From assembly GCA_942490535.1 (NCBI GenBank), contig CALNXQ010000004.1, positions 682,001 to 746,000 of the forward strand: a DNA stretch of 64,000 nt, read 5' to 3'. The DNA is from JAEINY01 sp942490535 (lineage in GTDB: Bacteria; Bacteroidota; Bacteroidia; Bacteroidales; Marinilabiliaceae). The position numbers and the translations under genes were made by a program. A model generated the notes under the pieces. It searched no databases. It was not told where the DNA came from and worked only from the letters and a program-made list of their open reading frames with translations. Positions within the stretch are counted from its first letter, which is position 1. Every line of letters starts with the position of its first letter. Positions 17,833 through 27,521 of this stretch are shown one piece after another.

Positions 17833-17930
17833 TCAGTTCGTTTTAACTCTAATTGAAAAGTATTTTAAAAACTATATTTTTATATGAATACGTACCAATG
17901 AAATCCATATTTCGGCTTTGGGGGAATGCT

Positions 17931-18058
17931 CTACAACGTCTTGCCGCATGAAGTGGGCCGTTGCGTGATACATTCACTTTCCTGATGTTGCCACCGCCCG
18001 CGCGGGAGCTAAACTCCCAAACCCAAACTCAGCCAGGCATACTTTATTGCGGCTTGTT
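17931..18058 (-). other. attC-like site 11, interrupted by IS copy D
   Basis: R''-like CTACAAC, arms CCGCA and TGCGG, GTT at 18056-18058. The box resumes AGGC at 20514 after IS copy D, giving GTTAGGC. Confidence 0.83.
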
Positions 18059-18158
18059 GAACTAAATCCCTGCGGGATAGTGCCCTTCAAATGTAACATT
18101 ATTATCCTATTATTTCGAATACTCATAACTGGAATTATTAACAATAAAATTTACCGTT

Positions 18159-19058
18159 ATGAGAAAGAAAACATCATTAACCATTGTGGAACAAGCCATT
18201 GCTTACGTTCCTGAGTTTGCTTCTGTGGTAACCAAAATGAGTCACCAGGTAACGCTTCGCGGACAGAGCCCGAGTACTTTTAACAACTACATCAGACGCA
18301 TTGCCCTGTTTGTGATACACTTTAAGCAACTGCCCGAAAGCCTTTGCGAGGAGGAGATTAATGAATACCTGGTGGCCCTGGCGCGTGACCCCAAGTCTCC
18401 TTCGCGCAGCAGTTTTAAGCACATGGTCTATGGCTTAAGGTATTATTACCGCCTGCTGGGTATGAATAAAAAAGCCATTGCCTTGCCTTCCTTAAAGCAC
18501 CAGACTAAACTGCCGGTTATTCTGAATCAAAAGGAGTTAAAGGAGCTTTTTGCAGCGCCGACCTTGCTTAAACAGTGTATTTTACTCACCCTCACTTATT
18601 CGGCCGGATTGCGCGGGCAAGAAGTCATCAACTTGAAGATTGCGGATGTCGATTTTGAGCGGATGACCATTCACATCCGGCAATCCAAGTACAAGAAAGA
18701 CCGCATTGTGCCGCTTTCAAAAGTAATGGCCTCCGGACTAAAAAAATACCTGGCGGCTGAAAATCCGCACATTTGGCTTTTCAATGGCAAGGAGGCCAAC
18801 GGTCAATACAGTGTGCGTGGCTTGTCGTGGGTGATGCGCGAAAACCTCAAAAAAACCTCCATCTCCAAGGCGGTCAACCTCCATTCGCTGCGCCACAGTT
18901 ATGCCACCCACCTGTTGGAACAAGGCCTCAATATTGTAACGCTCAAAGAACTGTTGGGACATGCTGAGATTACCACCACCATGATTTACCTGCACGTAGC
19001 CCAGTGTCCGCACATTAAACCACACAGTCCGCTGGACGCGCTCTATCACCGCAGCTAA
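18159..19058 (+). CDS. Tyrosine recombinase of IS91-like element (copy D)
   Basis: 299 aa with all catalytic residues; Gln at residue 30 as in copies B and E. Followed after three bases by an intact transposase gene. Confidence 0.92.
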   Translation: MRKKTSLTIVEQAIAYVPEFASVVTKMSHQVTLRGQSPSTFNNYIRRIALFVIHFKQLPESLCEEEINEYLVALARDPKSPSRSSFKHMVYGLRYYYRLLGMNKKAIALPSLKHQTKLPVILNQKELKELFAAPTLLKQCILLTLTYSAGLRGQEVINLKIADVDFERMTIHIRQSKYKKDRIVPLSKVMASGLKKYLAAENPHIWLFNGKEANGQYSVRGLSWVMRENLKKTSISKAVNLHSLRHSYATHLLEQGLNIVTLKELLGHAEITTTMIYLHVAQCPHIKPHSPLDALYHRS

Positions 19059-19061
19059 ACC

Positions 19062-20234
19062 ATGCGCAGCAATTTAGAATTGGCCGCTATTATTAAACGT
19101 TTTGGCCAACAGTACATCGAAAAGTATCATCCTTCGCCCGATAAAATGAAAGTGCTGTTCGATGTCTTGCAGTGCCGTACGTCGGTGCTTGGCGGCCACG
19201 AGGAACACTGCGATAGCTGTTCCCAGGTGCGCTACAGCTATAACAGCTGTGGAAACCGTCATTGCCCCAAGTGTCTGGCCTCCAGACAAGCCCTGTGGGT
19301 GGAAAAGCTAATGGCCCAAACGCTGCCCGTGAAGCATTATCACATTATTTTTACCGTGCCTCACCAGCTCAATGCCATTTGTTTGTTTAACCCCAGCCTC
19401 TATTACAAAATACTGTTTGCCGCAGTAGCGCATACATTGCACAGTTTTGGATACACCCACTACGGCGTGGAGAGCGGGGCTGTTTGTATGCTGCATACCT
19501 GGGGACAAAACCTCAGCCTGCATCCCCACATCCATTGCCTGGTACCGGCTGCAGGATACACCCTTAAAGGTACCTGGAAACCCATCGGGAAATACGAGCA
19601 TTTTCTCTATCCCGTACAGCAACTAAGCGATGCGTTTAAAGGCAAATGTTTGGATGGACTGAAAAGGGCGCTGCGTAAAGCGGATGCCTTAAACGGATTC
19701 CATACGCACCTGCAAGCGGCCTATAAAAAGAAATGGGTCGTACATTGCGAGCCCTCCATGGCCAGTGCCGAGCATGTAATCAGGTACCTGGGACAGTACA
19801 CCCACCGGGTGGCCATCAGTAATGATCGCATATTGGCCATCAGCGATACACATGTGACCTTTATGGCCAAAGATTACCGCGATAAAGCTCAAAAGAAACC
19901 GGTGAGTCTGACGGGCGTTGAGTTTTTACACCGCTTCTGTCAGCATATTTTGCCCAAACGGTTTGTAAAGATACGCCGCTATGGCATTTACAACCACACC
20001 ACCAAACGAAACCTGCAGCTCCGGTTTGTGCCGGATGAATCGGAGGTGGAAAAGAAGCTGTCGGGTAAAAGGGAGGTCGAAACCACACCGGAGCGCATCA
20101 AACGGCTCACCGGCTTTGACATTGGAAAATGCCCTAAATGCAAAGATGGACGCCTGCACATAGTAAGGGAATTGCCTCGTATCCGCTCCCCAGGCCAACA
20201 CGTGGGGCGATTGCTTGCTGCTTTTTTACAATAG
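19062..20234 (+). CDS. IS91-family transposase (copy D, intact)
   Basis: 390 aa, the same as copy C: zinc-binding cysteines at 50-71, HUH motif at 156-158 and Y242/Y246. One of two uninterrupted transposase genes of this element in the window. Confidence 0.95.
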   Translation: MRSNLELAAIIKRFGQQYIEKYHPSPDKMKVLFDVLQCRTSVLGGHEEHCDSCSQVRYSYNSCGNRHCPKCLASRQALWVEKLMAQTLPVKHYHIIFTVPHQLNAICLFNPSLYYKILFAAVAHTLHSFGYTHYGVESGAVCMLHTWGQNLSLHPHIHCLVPAAGYTLKGTWKPIGKYEHFLYPVQQLSDAFKGKCLDGLKRALRKADALNGFHTHLQAAYKKKWVVHCEPSMASAEHVIRYLGQYTHRVAISNDRILAISDTHVTFMAKDYRDKAQKKPVSLTGVEFLHRFCQHILPKRFVKIRRYGIYNHTTKRNLQLRFVPDESEVEKKLSGKREVETTPERIKRLTGFDIGKCPKCKDGRLHIVRELPRIRSPGQHVGRLLAAFLQ

Positions 20235-20523
20235 ATTGATTTTATGCTCATTTAATCTTCATTGGCTTGAGGACTGGCAGGCTACTGCCCAAACTCTCCC
20301 AAATTACGTTGTTTTCACCCCAAAATGGCAGGTCAATCGCGACAAAAACAGTATATTGACGTACCCAAACAATAAAATCACACCTTGGGGTATCCCCAGA
20401 AAACAATCAAAACATTCAATAAGTGCATAGAAGGCTGCGGCCACGACAGCCGGGATGTAGCTCAACATGGACTCATCGCTGGGTCTTGCAGACCGCTCAG
20501 AGTCCTATTTATTAGGCCCAGTA

Positions 20524-20814
20524 TTATATTTCTATTATTGTATTTATACCTGCACTGTAGTAAGCTGTAGAGACACTGTTTTCCTTTATAACGGTCCTGT
20601 TGCAAATCGTAAAGGTATCGTTTTTCTTAATGTCGGTCCTGTTGCAGGTCGTAGAGATATTGTTTTTCTTTATAACAGTTCTGTCGCAAGTTGTAGAGAC
20701 ACTGTTTTTCTTTATGTCAGTCCTGTTGCAGACCGTAGAGATACTGTTTTTATTTATAATGATCCTGTCACAAGTCGTAGAGATACTGTTTTTCTTTTTG
20801 TTGGTTTTGTTCAT
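20524..20814 (-). CDS. Protein made of six 14-residue repeats (cassette gene)
   Basis: 96 aa, nearly all of it six tandem copies of a 14-aa unit close to KKNSxSTxCxRTxI, encoded by 42-bp DNA repeats. Units alternate between RTDI-type and RTVI-type endings. The stop lies ten bases from the cassette start and the start 50 bases from attC-like site 12, the same spacing as other cassette genes, which favours this strand. The opposite strand is also open, but that frame begins inside IS copy D. Basic, with a single Cys in most repeats. Function unknown; it may not be a real protein. Confidence 0.5.
   Translation of the reverse strand: MNKTNKKKNSISTTCDRIIINKNSISTVCNRTDIKKNSVSTTCDRTVIKKNNISTTCNRTDIKKNDTFTICNRTVIKENSVSTAYYSAGINTIIEI
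20568..20806. repeat. 42-bp tandem repeat, about 5.7 copies
   Basis: Units begin GTAGAGAYAYTGTTTTTCTT and end with a TCCTGTTGCA-like block. The period is exactly 42 bp, so both strands stay open. Units differ at several positions, so the expansion is not recent. Confidence 0.85.
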
Positions 20815-20863
20815 TCGTAATGAACAGTGTCCTCTAGGGTATGTTTTTGTTATTGATTATTGG

Positions 20864-20996
20864 GCCTAACGTCTTGCCGCATGAAGTGGGCCGTTGCGTG
20901 ATACATTCGCTTTCCTGATGTTGCCACCGCCCGCGCGGGAGCTAAACCTCCCAAACCCAGACTCCGCCAGGCCTGCTTTATTGCGGCTTGTTGTGC
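20864..20996 (-). other. attC-like site 12
   Basis: R''-like GCCTAAC, R'-like GTTGTGC, arms CCGCA and TGCGG. Confidence 0.85.
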
Positions 20997-21394
20997 AGCG
21001 GTGTATTATTTTTGTTTTGTGTATGCTTGTCCAAGATGTGTATCAGTTCCCGTACTCAAGATCTTGTCCGCTTTGAGTTTTTGTTTTTAGAAGCCATTCA
21101 ATTTATGGTTCCTGCCGTCATGACTAATGCTGTCCGAAAACACTGTTTTAAACGACGTTTTGCTTTATATTTTATTTTTCCCAGATCCCTTAGAACACAA
21201 CTTTAACAAGAGAAGTGAGACAAATCGCGAACCCTTACAAATGCTGTTGTATTTTGGGTTTGCATTCCCGCTTTAAAATTTGGTTATTGGGTGTTTCCTG
21301 CTCTTGCACACCCAGTCGCTTATGCTGAATCCGGGAAATGCGAATCAATTATAAAAGTCCTCAGAATAGCTGGTTTGCTTTATTGAATACTGCT
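20997..21394 (-). repeat. Gene-less cassette N, copy 3
   Basis: The most diverged of the four copies but collinear with them (shares CTTGTCCGCTTTGAG, AACGACGTTTTGCTTTATAT and the closing ACTGCTGCACAAC). No reading frame is conserved with the other copies. Confidence 0.78.
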
Positions 21395-21531
21395 GCACAA
21401 CGGTCTGGCCATATGAAGTGGCCTGATTTGCGTGTGGTATATTCGCTTTCTTGTTTGTGCCTCAGCTGGCGCGGGAGCTAAACTTCCAAATCCCGCCAAA
21501 GCCAGGGCTACTTTATGATGGCTTGTTAGCA
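21395..21531 (-). other. attC-like site 13
   Basis: R''-like GCACAAC, R'-like GTTAGCA. Inner arms GCCAT and ATGGC, a paired change relative to CCGCA/TGCGG sites. Confidence 0.83.
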
Positions 21532-21535
21532 GTTG

Positions 21536-22192
21536 TTATTTCTTTTTATCTATTTCAATATATAAATCCAAATCTTCAAGTTTACCATTAAAAGATTCTT
21601 GATCAGTCAATCTGTCCCATATTTCGGAATTGAAAAGTTCCTCAGGTAGTTTTTTCTTAAATATATAGTATGGTTCTATATTCTTACCAAATTTATCTAC
21701 CCTATTATGATACCCTCTTTTTTTACTGGTATCTAGAATGTCAATGTATTCAATTCTATTCTTTAATTTGCGGACTCCTTCAAACTCTTGTCCGCCAATC
21801 ATGATTAGTTGATTTTTGTATTCTATTATAAAATGGTCTCCTTCGTCGTTATAACTTTTAATTTTAATGTATCGATCAATATTTATTTCTTTAACCCTTA
21901 CAATTCCAGTTTCTATAGCAAGGAACTTTTCTTTTAAAAATTTAGGAATCCTAATTAAATCCTTAATCTCTGAAATAAGTAAAAGGATCATAATTAATGA
22001 CACTAATGAAATGGCAATAATTATCCATAATTTAGGGTAATTAAATATTATCAAGACAAAAAGAAGAAGAGAAACAACTTTAATGAATATTGATTTCCGA
22101 GTTTTAGAGAAGTATGATGCTGTTTCATCTATTTCTTTACTAAGGATTCTTTTATCCTTGTCAGATAATGTTCTTTCGTAATCTCTAATCAA
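21536..22192 (-). CDS. Membrane protein of unknown function (cassette gene)
   Basis: 218 aa. The apparent start is TTG (no in-frame ATG upstream of residue 1 or in the first 60 residues). A charged N-terminal helix (ERTLSDKDKRILSKEIDE) precedes two adjacent transmembrane helices (about 35-75). The cytoplasmic or periplasmic C-terminal part contains IIEYKNQLIMIGGQEFEGV and FGKNIEPYYIFKKKLP. No family recognised. The stop is four bases past the end of the attC-like site, and the cassette ends are GTTAGCA and TGCTAAC. Confidence 0.75.
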   Translation of the reverse strand: MIRDYERTLSDKDKRILSKEIDETASYFSKTRKSIFIKVVSLLLFVLIIFNYPKLWIIIAISLVSLIMILLLISEIKDLIRIPKFLKEKFLAIETGIVRVKEINIDRYIKIKSYNDEGDHFIIEYKNQLIMIGGQEFEGVRKLKNRIEYIDILDTSKKRGYHNRVDKFGKNIEPYYIFKKKLPEELFNSEIWDRLTDQESFNGKLEDLDLYIEIDKKK

Positions 22193-22215
22193 TTGTCAAG
22201 GTTTTATTTAGTAAC

Positions 22216-22352
22216 TGCTAACGGATTGGCCATATGAAGTGACCCGATTTGCGTGTGGTATATTCGCTTTCTTGATTTTGCAAATGTTCGCGCGGGAGCT
22301 GAACTTCTAAAACTCGCCAAAGCCAGGGCTACTTTATGATGGCTTGTTGTGC
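22216..22352 (-). other. attC-like site 14
   Basis: R''-like TGCTAAC, R'-like GTTGTGC, arms GCCAT and ATGGC. Confidence 0.83.
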
Positions 22353-22360
22353 GTTCGTTT

Positions 22361-23173
22361 TTATTCTGTTTGTTTTAATTTATTCAATGTATCCAAAAGC
22401 CAATCTTCATTAACTATTTTGGTAGCTTTATTCTTTTCAATTTGTTTTTCGAGATACGGAATGAAATCTTTGTCATTCAATTCTCCTATTGATTCTAATA
22501 TTAAAGAACCGTACTCATCAATATTTTCAAGTTCTTTTTTCAAAACACTTTTTATTCTATGATCTTTTCGTTGGGATAAACCTGCAATAGCTTCAAACCT
22601 TACACTTTCATCCTTATCTGAGATTCTTTTCCACAATGCATTTCTTATTTTTTCATTGTCTATTTCAAGTTGACTTCCTAATCCAAAAGTAGCCCAATCC
22701 CTAATGCTAGTTTTTTTATCATTTGACAATAGGATTAATGTATCAATTGCTTTCTCTTTCTCAATTGTACAGAGTGCAAAAACTACCCCCTGTTTAATGT
22801 CGTTACTTTTATGTCCACTGAATGAACAAAGTAAATCAATCTGGTTTTTAGTGAGTTTTTCATTATTATGACCAATTGCGTATAAAATGGCGCTTACGAC
22901 ATCAATGCTAGTTTCATTTTTTAACAACTCGAAAAATGTATGAATTATCTCTCTTTTATGTAATCTAGGAAAACCAAATTGTGCTAGTACATTTACTCCA
23001 ATTATTCTTTCTTTTACCGAACTTGATTTTGTTAATAGAATACTCCTCTCATATATATCTTCAGTTTTTCTCTTTCGAAGTTCTTGAACATAGTTCCAAT
23101 AGTTTTTCTCTGACTTATTCGTCAAGAGCCTTGTGAATATCTTGTCTGTAGAGTAATTATTTAATTTATTCAC
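22361..23173 (-). CDS. HEAT-repeat protein (cassette gene)
   Basis: About 270 aa from a GTG start (MNKLNN...); a TTG eight codons upstream would overlap the attC-like site. At least four HEAT-type helical pairs are visible (KERIIGVNVLAQFGFPR, VVSAILYAIGHNNEKLT, SIRDWATFGLGSQLE, SVRFEAIAGLSQRKD). This is an alpha-solenoid, likely a protein-binding scaffold in the cytoplasm, with no enzyme motif. Single-gene cassette (ends GTTGTGC and GCACAAC). Confidence 0.82.
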   Translation of the reverse strand: MNKLNNYSTDKIFTRLLTNKSEKNYWNYVQELRKRKTEDIYERSILLTKSSSVKERIIGVNVLAQFGFPRLHKREIIHTFFELLKNETSIDVVSAILYAIGHNNEKLTKNQIDLLCSFSGHKSNDIKQGVVFALCTIEKEKAIDTLILLSNDKKTSIRDWATFGLGSQLEIDNEKIRNALWKRISDKDESVRFEAIAGLSQRKDHRIKSVLKKELENIDEYGSLILESIGELNDKDFIPYLEKQIEKNKATKIVNEDWLLDTLNKLKQTE

Positions 23174-23191
23174 GTTTGTTTTTTGAATGAC

Positions 23192-23263
23192 GCACAACGG
23201 CCTGCCGTATGATGCGTAGCTTGTGTTGCGCCTGCGGCAAGCTATGCATTATTACGGTTTGTT
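23192..23263 (-). other. attC-like site 15 (short), interrupted by IS copy E
   Basis: R''-like GCACAAC, arms CCGTA and TACGG, GTT at 23261-23263; the box resumes GGCA at 25720. Only about 76 bp in total, the shortest site and of a different central sequence. Confidence 0.8.
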
Positions 23264-23363
23264 GAACTAAATCCCTGCGGGATAGTGCCCTTCAAATGTA
23301 ACATTATTATCCTATTATTTCGAATACTCATAACTGGAATTATTAACAATAAAATTTACCGTT

Positions 23364-24263
23364 ATGAGAAAGAAAACATCATTAACCATTGTGGAACAAG
23401 CCATTGCTTACGTTCCTGAGTTTGCTTCTGTGGTAACCAAAATGAGTCACCAGGTAACGCTTCGCGGACAGAGCCCGAGTACTTTTAACAACTACATCAG
23501 ACGCATTGCCCTGTTTGTGATACACTTTAAGCAACTGCCCGAAAGCCTTTGCGAGGAGGAGATTAATGAATACCTGGTGGCCCTGGCGCGTGACCCCAAG
23601 TCTCCTTCGCGCAGCAGTTTTAAGCACATGGTCTATGGCTTAAGGTATTATTACCGCCTGCTGGGTATGAATAAAAAAGCCATTGCCTTGCCTTCCTTAA
23701 AGCACCAGACTAAACTGCCGGTTATTCTGAATCAAAAGGAGTTAAAGGAGCTTTTTGCAGCGCCGACCTTGCTTAAACAGTGTATTTTACTCACCCTCAC
23801 TTATTCGGCCGGATTGCGCGGGCAAGAAGTCATCAACTTGAAGATTGCGGATGTCGATTTTGAGCGGATGACCATTCACATCCGGCAATCCAAGTACAAG
23901 AAAGACCGCATTGTGCCGCTTTCAAAAGTAATGGCCTCCGGACTAAAAAAATACCTGGCGGCTGAAAATCCGCACATTTGGCTTTTCAATGGCAAGGAGG
24001 CCAACGGTCAATACAGTGTGCGTGGCTTGTCGTGGGTGATGCGCGAAAACCTCAAAAAAACCTCCATCTCCAAGGCGGTCAACCTCCATTCGCTGCGCCA
24101 CAGTTATGCCACCCACCTGTTGGAACAAGGCCTCAATATTGTAACGCTCAAAGAACTGTTGGGACATGCTGAGATTACCACCACCATGATTTACCTGCAC
24201 GTAGCCCAGTGTCCGCACATTAAACCACACAGTCCGCTGGACGCGCTCTATCACCGCAGCTAA
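23364..24263 (+). CDS. Tyrosine recombinase of IS91-like element (copy E)
   Basis: 299 aa, intact, the same as copies B and D, with all catalytic residues present. Confidence 0.92.
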   Translation: MRKKTSLTIVEQAIAYVPEFASVVTKMSHQVTLRGQSPSTFNNYIRRIALFVIHFKQLPESLCEEEINEYLVALARDPKSPSRSSFKHMVYGLRYYYRLLGMNKKAIALPSLKHQTKLPVILNQKELKELFAAPTLLKQCILLTLTYSAGLRGQEVINLKIADVDFERMTIHIRQSKYKKDRIVPLSKVMASGLKKYLAAENPHIWLFNGKEANGQYSVRGLSWVMRENLKKTSISKAVNLHSLRHSYATHLLEQGLNIVTLKELLGHAEITTTMIYLHVAQCPHIKPHSPLDALYHRS

Positions 24264-24266
24264 ACC

Positions 24267-25440
24267 ATGCGCAGCAATTTAGAATTGGCCGCTATTATTA
24301 AACGTTTTGGCCAACAGTACATCGAAAAGTATCATCCTTCGCCCGATAAAATGAAAGTGCTGTTCGATGTCTTGCAGTGCCGTACGTCGGTGCTTGGCGG
24401 CCACGAGGAACACTGCGATAGCTGTTCCCAGGTGCGCTACAGCTATAACAGCTGTGGAAACCGTCATTGCCCCAAGTGTCTGGCCTCCAGACAAGCCCTG
24501 TGGGTGGAAAAGCTAATGGCCCAAACGCTGCCCGTGAAGCATTATCACATTATTTTTACCGTGCCTCACCAGCTCAATGCCATTTGTTTGTTTAACCCCA
24601 GCCTCTATTACAAAATACTGTTTGCCGCAGTAGCGCATACATTGCACAGTTTTGGATACACCCACTACGGCGTGGAGAGCGGGGCTGTTTGTATGCTGCA
24701 TACCATGGGGACAAAACCTCAGCCTGCATCCCCACATCCATTGCCTGGTACCGGCTGCAGGATACACCCTTAAAGGTACCTGGAAACCCATCGGGAAATA
24801 CGAGCATTTTCTCTATCCCGTACAGCAACTAAGCGATGCGTTTAAAGGCAAATGTTTGGATGGACTGAAAAGGGCGCTGCGTAAAGCGGATGCCTTAAAC
24901 GGATTCCATACGCACCTGCAAGCGGCCTATAAAAAGAAATGGGTCGTACATTGCGAGCCCTCCATGGCCAGTGCCGAGCATGTAATCAGGTACCTGGGAC
25001 AGTACACCCACCGGGTGGCCATCAGTAATGATCGCATATTGGCCATCAGCGATACACATGTGACCTTTATGGCCAAAGATTACCGCGATAAAGCTCAAAA
25101 GAAACCGGTGAGTCTGACGGGCGTTGAGTTTTTACACCGCTTCTGTCAGCATATTTTGCCCAAACGGTTTGTAAAGATACGCCGCTATGGCATTTACAAC
25201 CACACCACCAAACGAAACCTGCAGCTCCGGTTTGTGCCGGATGAATCGGAGGTGGAAAAGAAGCTGTCGGGTAAAAGGGAGGTCGAAACCACACCGGAGC
25301 GCATCAAACGGCTCACCGGCTTTGACATTGGAAAATGCCCTAAATGCAAAGATGGACGCCTGCACATAGTAAGGGAATTGCCTCGTATCCGCTCCCCAGG
25401 CCAACACGTGGGGCGATTGCTTGCTGCTTTTTTACAATAG
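24267..25440 (+). pseudogene. IS91-family transposase, frameshifted (copy E)
   Basis: An extra A at about 24705 (CATACCATGGGG against CATACCTGGGG in intact copies) shifts the frame just before the HUH motif, at about residue 146. The first frame stops at 24773. The rest is open to 25440 in the original frame. The lesion differs from that in copy B, so the two copies decayed independently. Confidence 0.9.
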
Positions 25441-25723
25441 ATTGATTTTATGCTCATTTAATCTTCATTGGCTTGAGGACTGGCAGGCTACTGCCCAAAC
25501 TCTCCCAAATTACGTTGTTTTCACCCCAAAATGGCAGGTCAATCGCGACAAAAACAGTATATTGACGTACCCAAACAATAAAATCACACCTTGGGGTATC
25601 CCCAGAAAACAATCAAAACATTCAATAAGTGCATAGAAGGCTGCGGCCACGACAGCCGGGATGTAGCTCAACATGGACTCATCGCTGGGTCTTGCAGACC
25701 GCTCAGAGTCCTATTTATTGGCA

Positions 25724-27370
25724 TTAGTTATTCTTTTCAAATAATATGTTTTTCACTGTTCCCTCTGCAGCAACTTTAAAGGAAGTTACTTCGCCTTTCT
25801 TGTTTTTAAGAAAAGAATACTTTGTTCTCCTGTTTGCTCCAAATACATTTTCTTCTCCCTCATGGAGGATAATATCTTCATTATTTGGATAATTCAGGAT
25901 TAGTTGATTGTCAGATATGCTTAGCTTGTATGTAACATCAAGTTCTTTTGAGTAATAACTACCAACATATTGAGCTAAATTATAGTCTGGCTTTTTGCAT
26001 AGTTTTATGCGTTCGAAATAAAAGATAGCTCCTCCAAAGTCAACCTGTAAATCTATATCTGAAGTTTTTGGTATCTGAAAAGAATATGTGACGGAAGAAT
26101 TGTTGATACGACAAAAATTATTAAGACTTTGAGAAGTGAGGGGCGTTGAATGATTACCAAAACTACTAATTGCTTTTAAGGTATCATTTTCAGTAAAAAT
26201 ACTCATTCTTAAATCACTATTAAGCTCCTGATAAGTCCCAACAAACTTTTTAAAATTCTGCTTTATTGGTTGCTTGCTCACTTTTTCCTTTTCAATATCC
26301 TCTAACTTATCGATAAACAAATCTAGTATCTCATATGAAGTATATACAGCATTAATATGTTCTGAATTTGTATAAGCAATGACAGCTAAATTTAATTCAG
26401 GTACACAAATAAACTGCGAACGCATACCTAAACCTCGACCACTGTGATTATAAGTAGTGTAGCCGTTATATGGTGAAACAAACATGCCTCTTGCATGAGA
26501 CATTAGCTCACCATTATTAAGTGTATCTTGATGAGTAACAAAGTCTTTTAAGTATGAGAATTTGTGTTGCGAATTTAAAAATACTTGCGACCAAATTGAT
26601 AAATTTCTAATTGAACTACCCATTTCGCCTGCACCAACGCACAAAGTAAGGGACTTAGGTTGTCTGTATGTGCCATTTTCTTTGTAATATGGATAAGCTC
26701 TATTTTTTATTATTGCTCTAAGGTCATTTTTGTAAAAAGATTGCTCCATGCCTAAAGGAGTAAATAACTCATTGTTTGCAAATTCATGAAGTTCCTGACC
26801 GGATATTCTCTCAACAAGTAAGGCGAGTAACACATAATTTGTATTTGAATACAATACTTTGTCTCCTGGACGATTATTTACCCCTTTTTGTTGAAACATA
26901 AGTTCTTGAATCATTTCGTTTGTATAGCCTTGATGCTCATAATCAAATCCTTTTAAGTCTAGTAATACATTATGATTTCTAATTCCGCTAGTGTGATTTA
27001 GTAAATGTTTAATCTTAATGGTGTCTCTAAGCTGTGCTAACTCAGGGATATATTCCCGTACATCATCATTCACTGAGAGTTTCCCTTGAGCTTCAAGCAC
27101 ACCGATACATGCAGATGTAAATTGTTTGGTAACAGAAGCTAACCCAAACACTGTAGAATCATTAAAGGGAATATTATACTCCAAATTCATACATCCTGCA
27201 CTATTGTGATATATCAGTTTATCACCTTTAACTATTCCAACAGTAATTCCGGGAGCAGATTGTGATTCGATTTTTACTTTAAGTAGTGAATCAATTTTAT
27301 GGGAGAAGTCTGTTTGTCCAAAAGATATGATACTCACTAAGAGTAATAAAATACTTAGGATTCTTTTCAT
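25724..27370 (-). CDS. Secreted serine hydrolase, class C beta-lactamase fold (cassette gene)
   Basis: 548 aa. The signal peptide is at residues 1-18 (ends SFGQ). The catalytic domain (about 22-365) carries the SxxK motif S79-V-T-K82, the YxN motif Y174-S-N176 and a late HSG (YNHSGRGLG), as in penicillin-binding-protein-like and AmpC-type hydrolases. A C-terminal part of about 180 residues is beta-rich with VGSYYSKELDVTYKLSI, resembling DUF3471-type accessory domains. Probably a periplasmic esterase or peptidase; true beta-lactamase activity is not implied. Largest gene in the array; cassette ends GTTGGCA and TGCCAAC. Confidence 0.92.
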   Translation of the reverse strand: MKRILSILLLLVSIISFGQTDFSHKIDSLLKVKIESQSAPGITVGIVKGDKLIYHNSAGCMNLEYNIPFNDSTVFGLASVTKQFTSACIGVLEAQGKLSVNDDVREYIPELAQLRDTIKIKHLLNHTSGIRNHNVLLDLKGFDYEHQGYTNEMIQELMFQQKGVNNRPGDKVLYSNTNYVLLALLVERISGQELHEFANNELFTPLGMEQSFYKNDLRAIIKNRAYPYYKENGTYRQPKSLTLCVGAGEMGSSIRNLSIWSQVFLNSQHKFSYLKDFVTHQDTLNNGELMSHARGMFVSPYNGYTTYNHSGRGLGMRSQFICVPELNLAVIAYTNSEHINAVYTSYEILDLFIDKLEDIEKEKVSKQPIKQNFKKFVGTYQELNSDLRMSIFTENDTLKAISSFGNHSTPLTSQSLNNFCRINNSSVTYSFQIPKTSDIDLQVDFGGAIFYFERIKLCKKPDYNLAQYVGSYYSKELDVTYKLSISDNQLILNYPNNEDIILHEGEENVFGANRRTKYSFLKNKKGEVTSFKVAAEGTVKNILFEKNN

Positions 27371-27389
27371 TTATGGGTTTTTAAATTAA

Positions 27390-27521
27390 TGCCAACGTAC
27401 TGCCGCATGAAGTGGGCCGTTGCGTGATACATTCGCTTTCCTGATGTTGCCACCGCCCGCGCGGGAGCCAAACTCCCAAACCCAGACTCCGCCAGGCCTG
27501 CTTTATTGCGGCTTGTTGTGC
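27390..27521 (-). other. attC-like site 16
   Basis: R''-like TGCCAAC, R'-like GTTGTGC, arms CCGCA and TGCGG. Followed by gene-less cassette N copy 4, as site 2 is by copy 1. Confidence 0.85.

Larger units (their letters stand above)
18059..20513 (+). mobile_element. IS91-like element copy D (intact)
   Basis: 2455 bp with both genes intact; same ends as copy C. The flanks are an attC GTT on the left and AGGCCC on the right. Removal restores a strict GTTRRRY box. Confidence 0.9.
23264..25719 (+). mobile_element. IS91-like element copy E (transposase frameshifted)
   Basis: 2456 bp, one base longer than the intact copies because of a single-base insertion in the transposase gene. The left junction is again exactly at the attC GTT, although this attC-like site is of an unrelated short type. 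The right flank is GGCATT. Confidence 0.88.

Noticed and set aside
20467..20820. Plus-strand 117-codon frame over the 42-bp repeat
   Set aside because: It starts inside IS copy D and stays open only because the repeat period is a multiple of three. The minus frame fits the cassette layout better.
5301..24263. Reading the 299-aa recombinase genes as integron integrases
   Set aside because: They are part of the repeated IS91-like element, lie inside the array in several copies and lack the IntI insertion. They are element genes.
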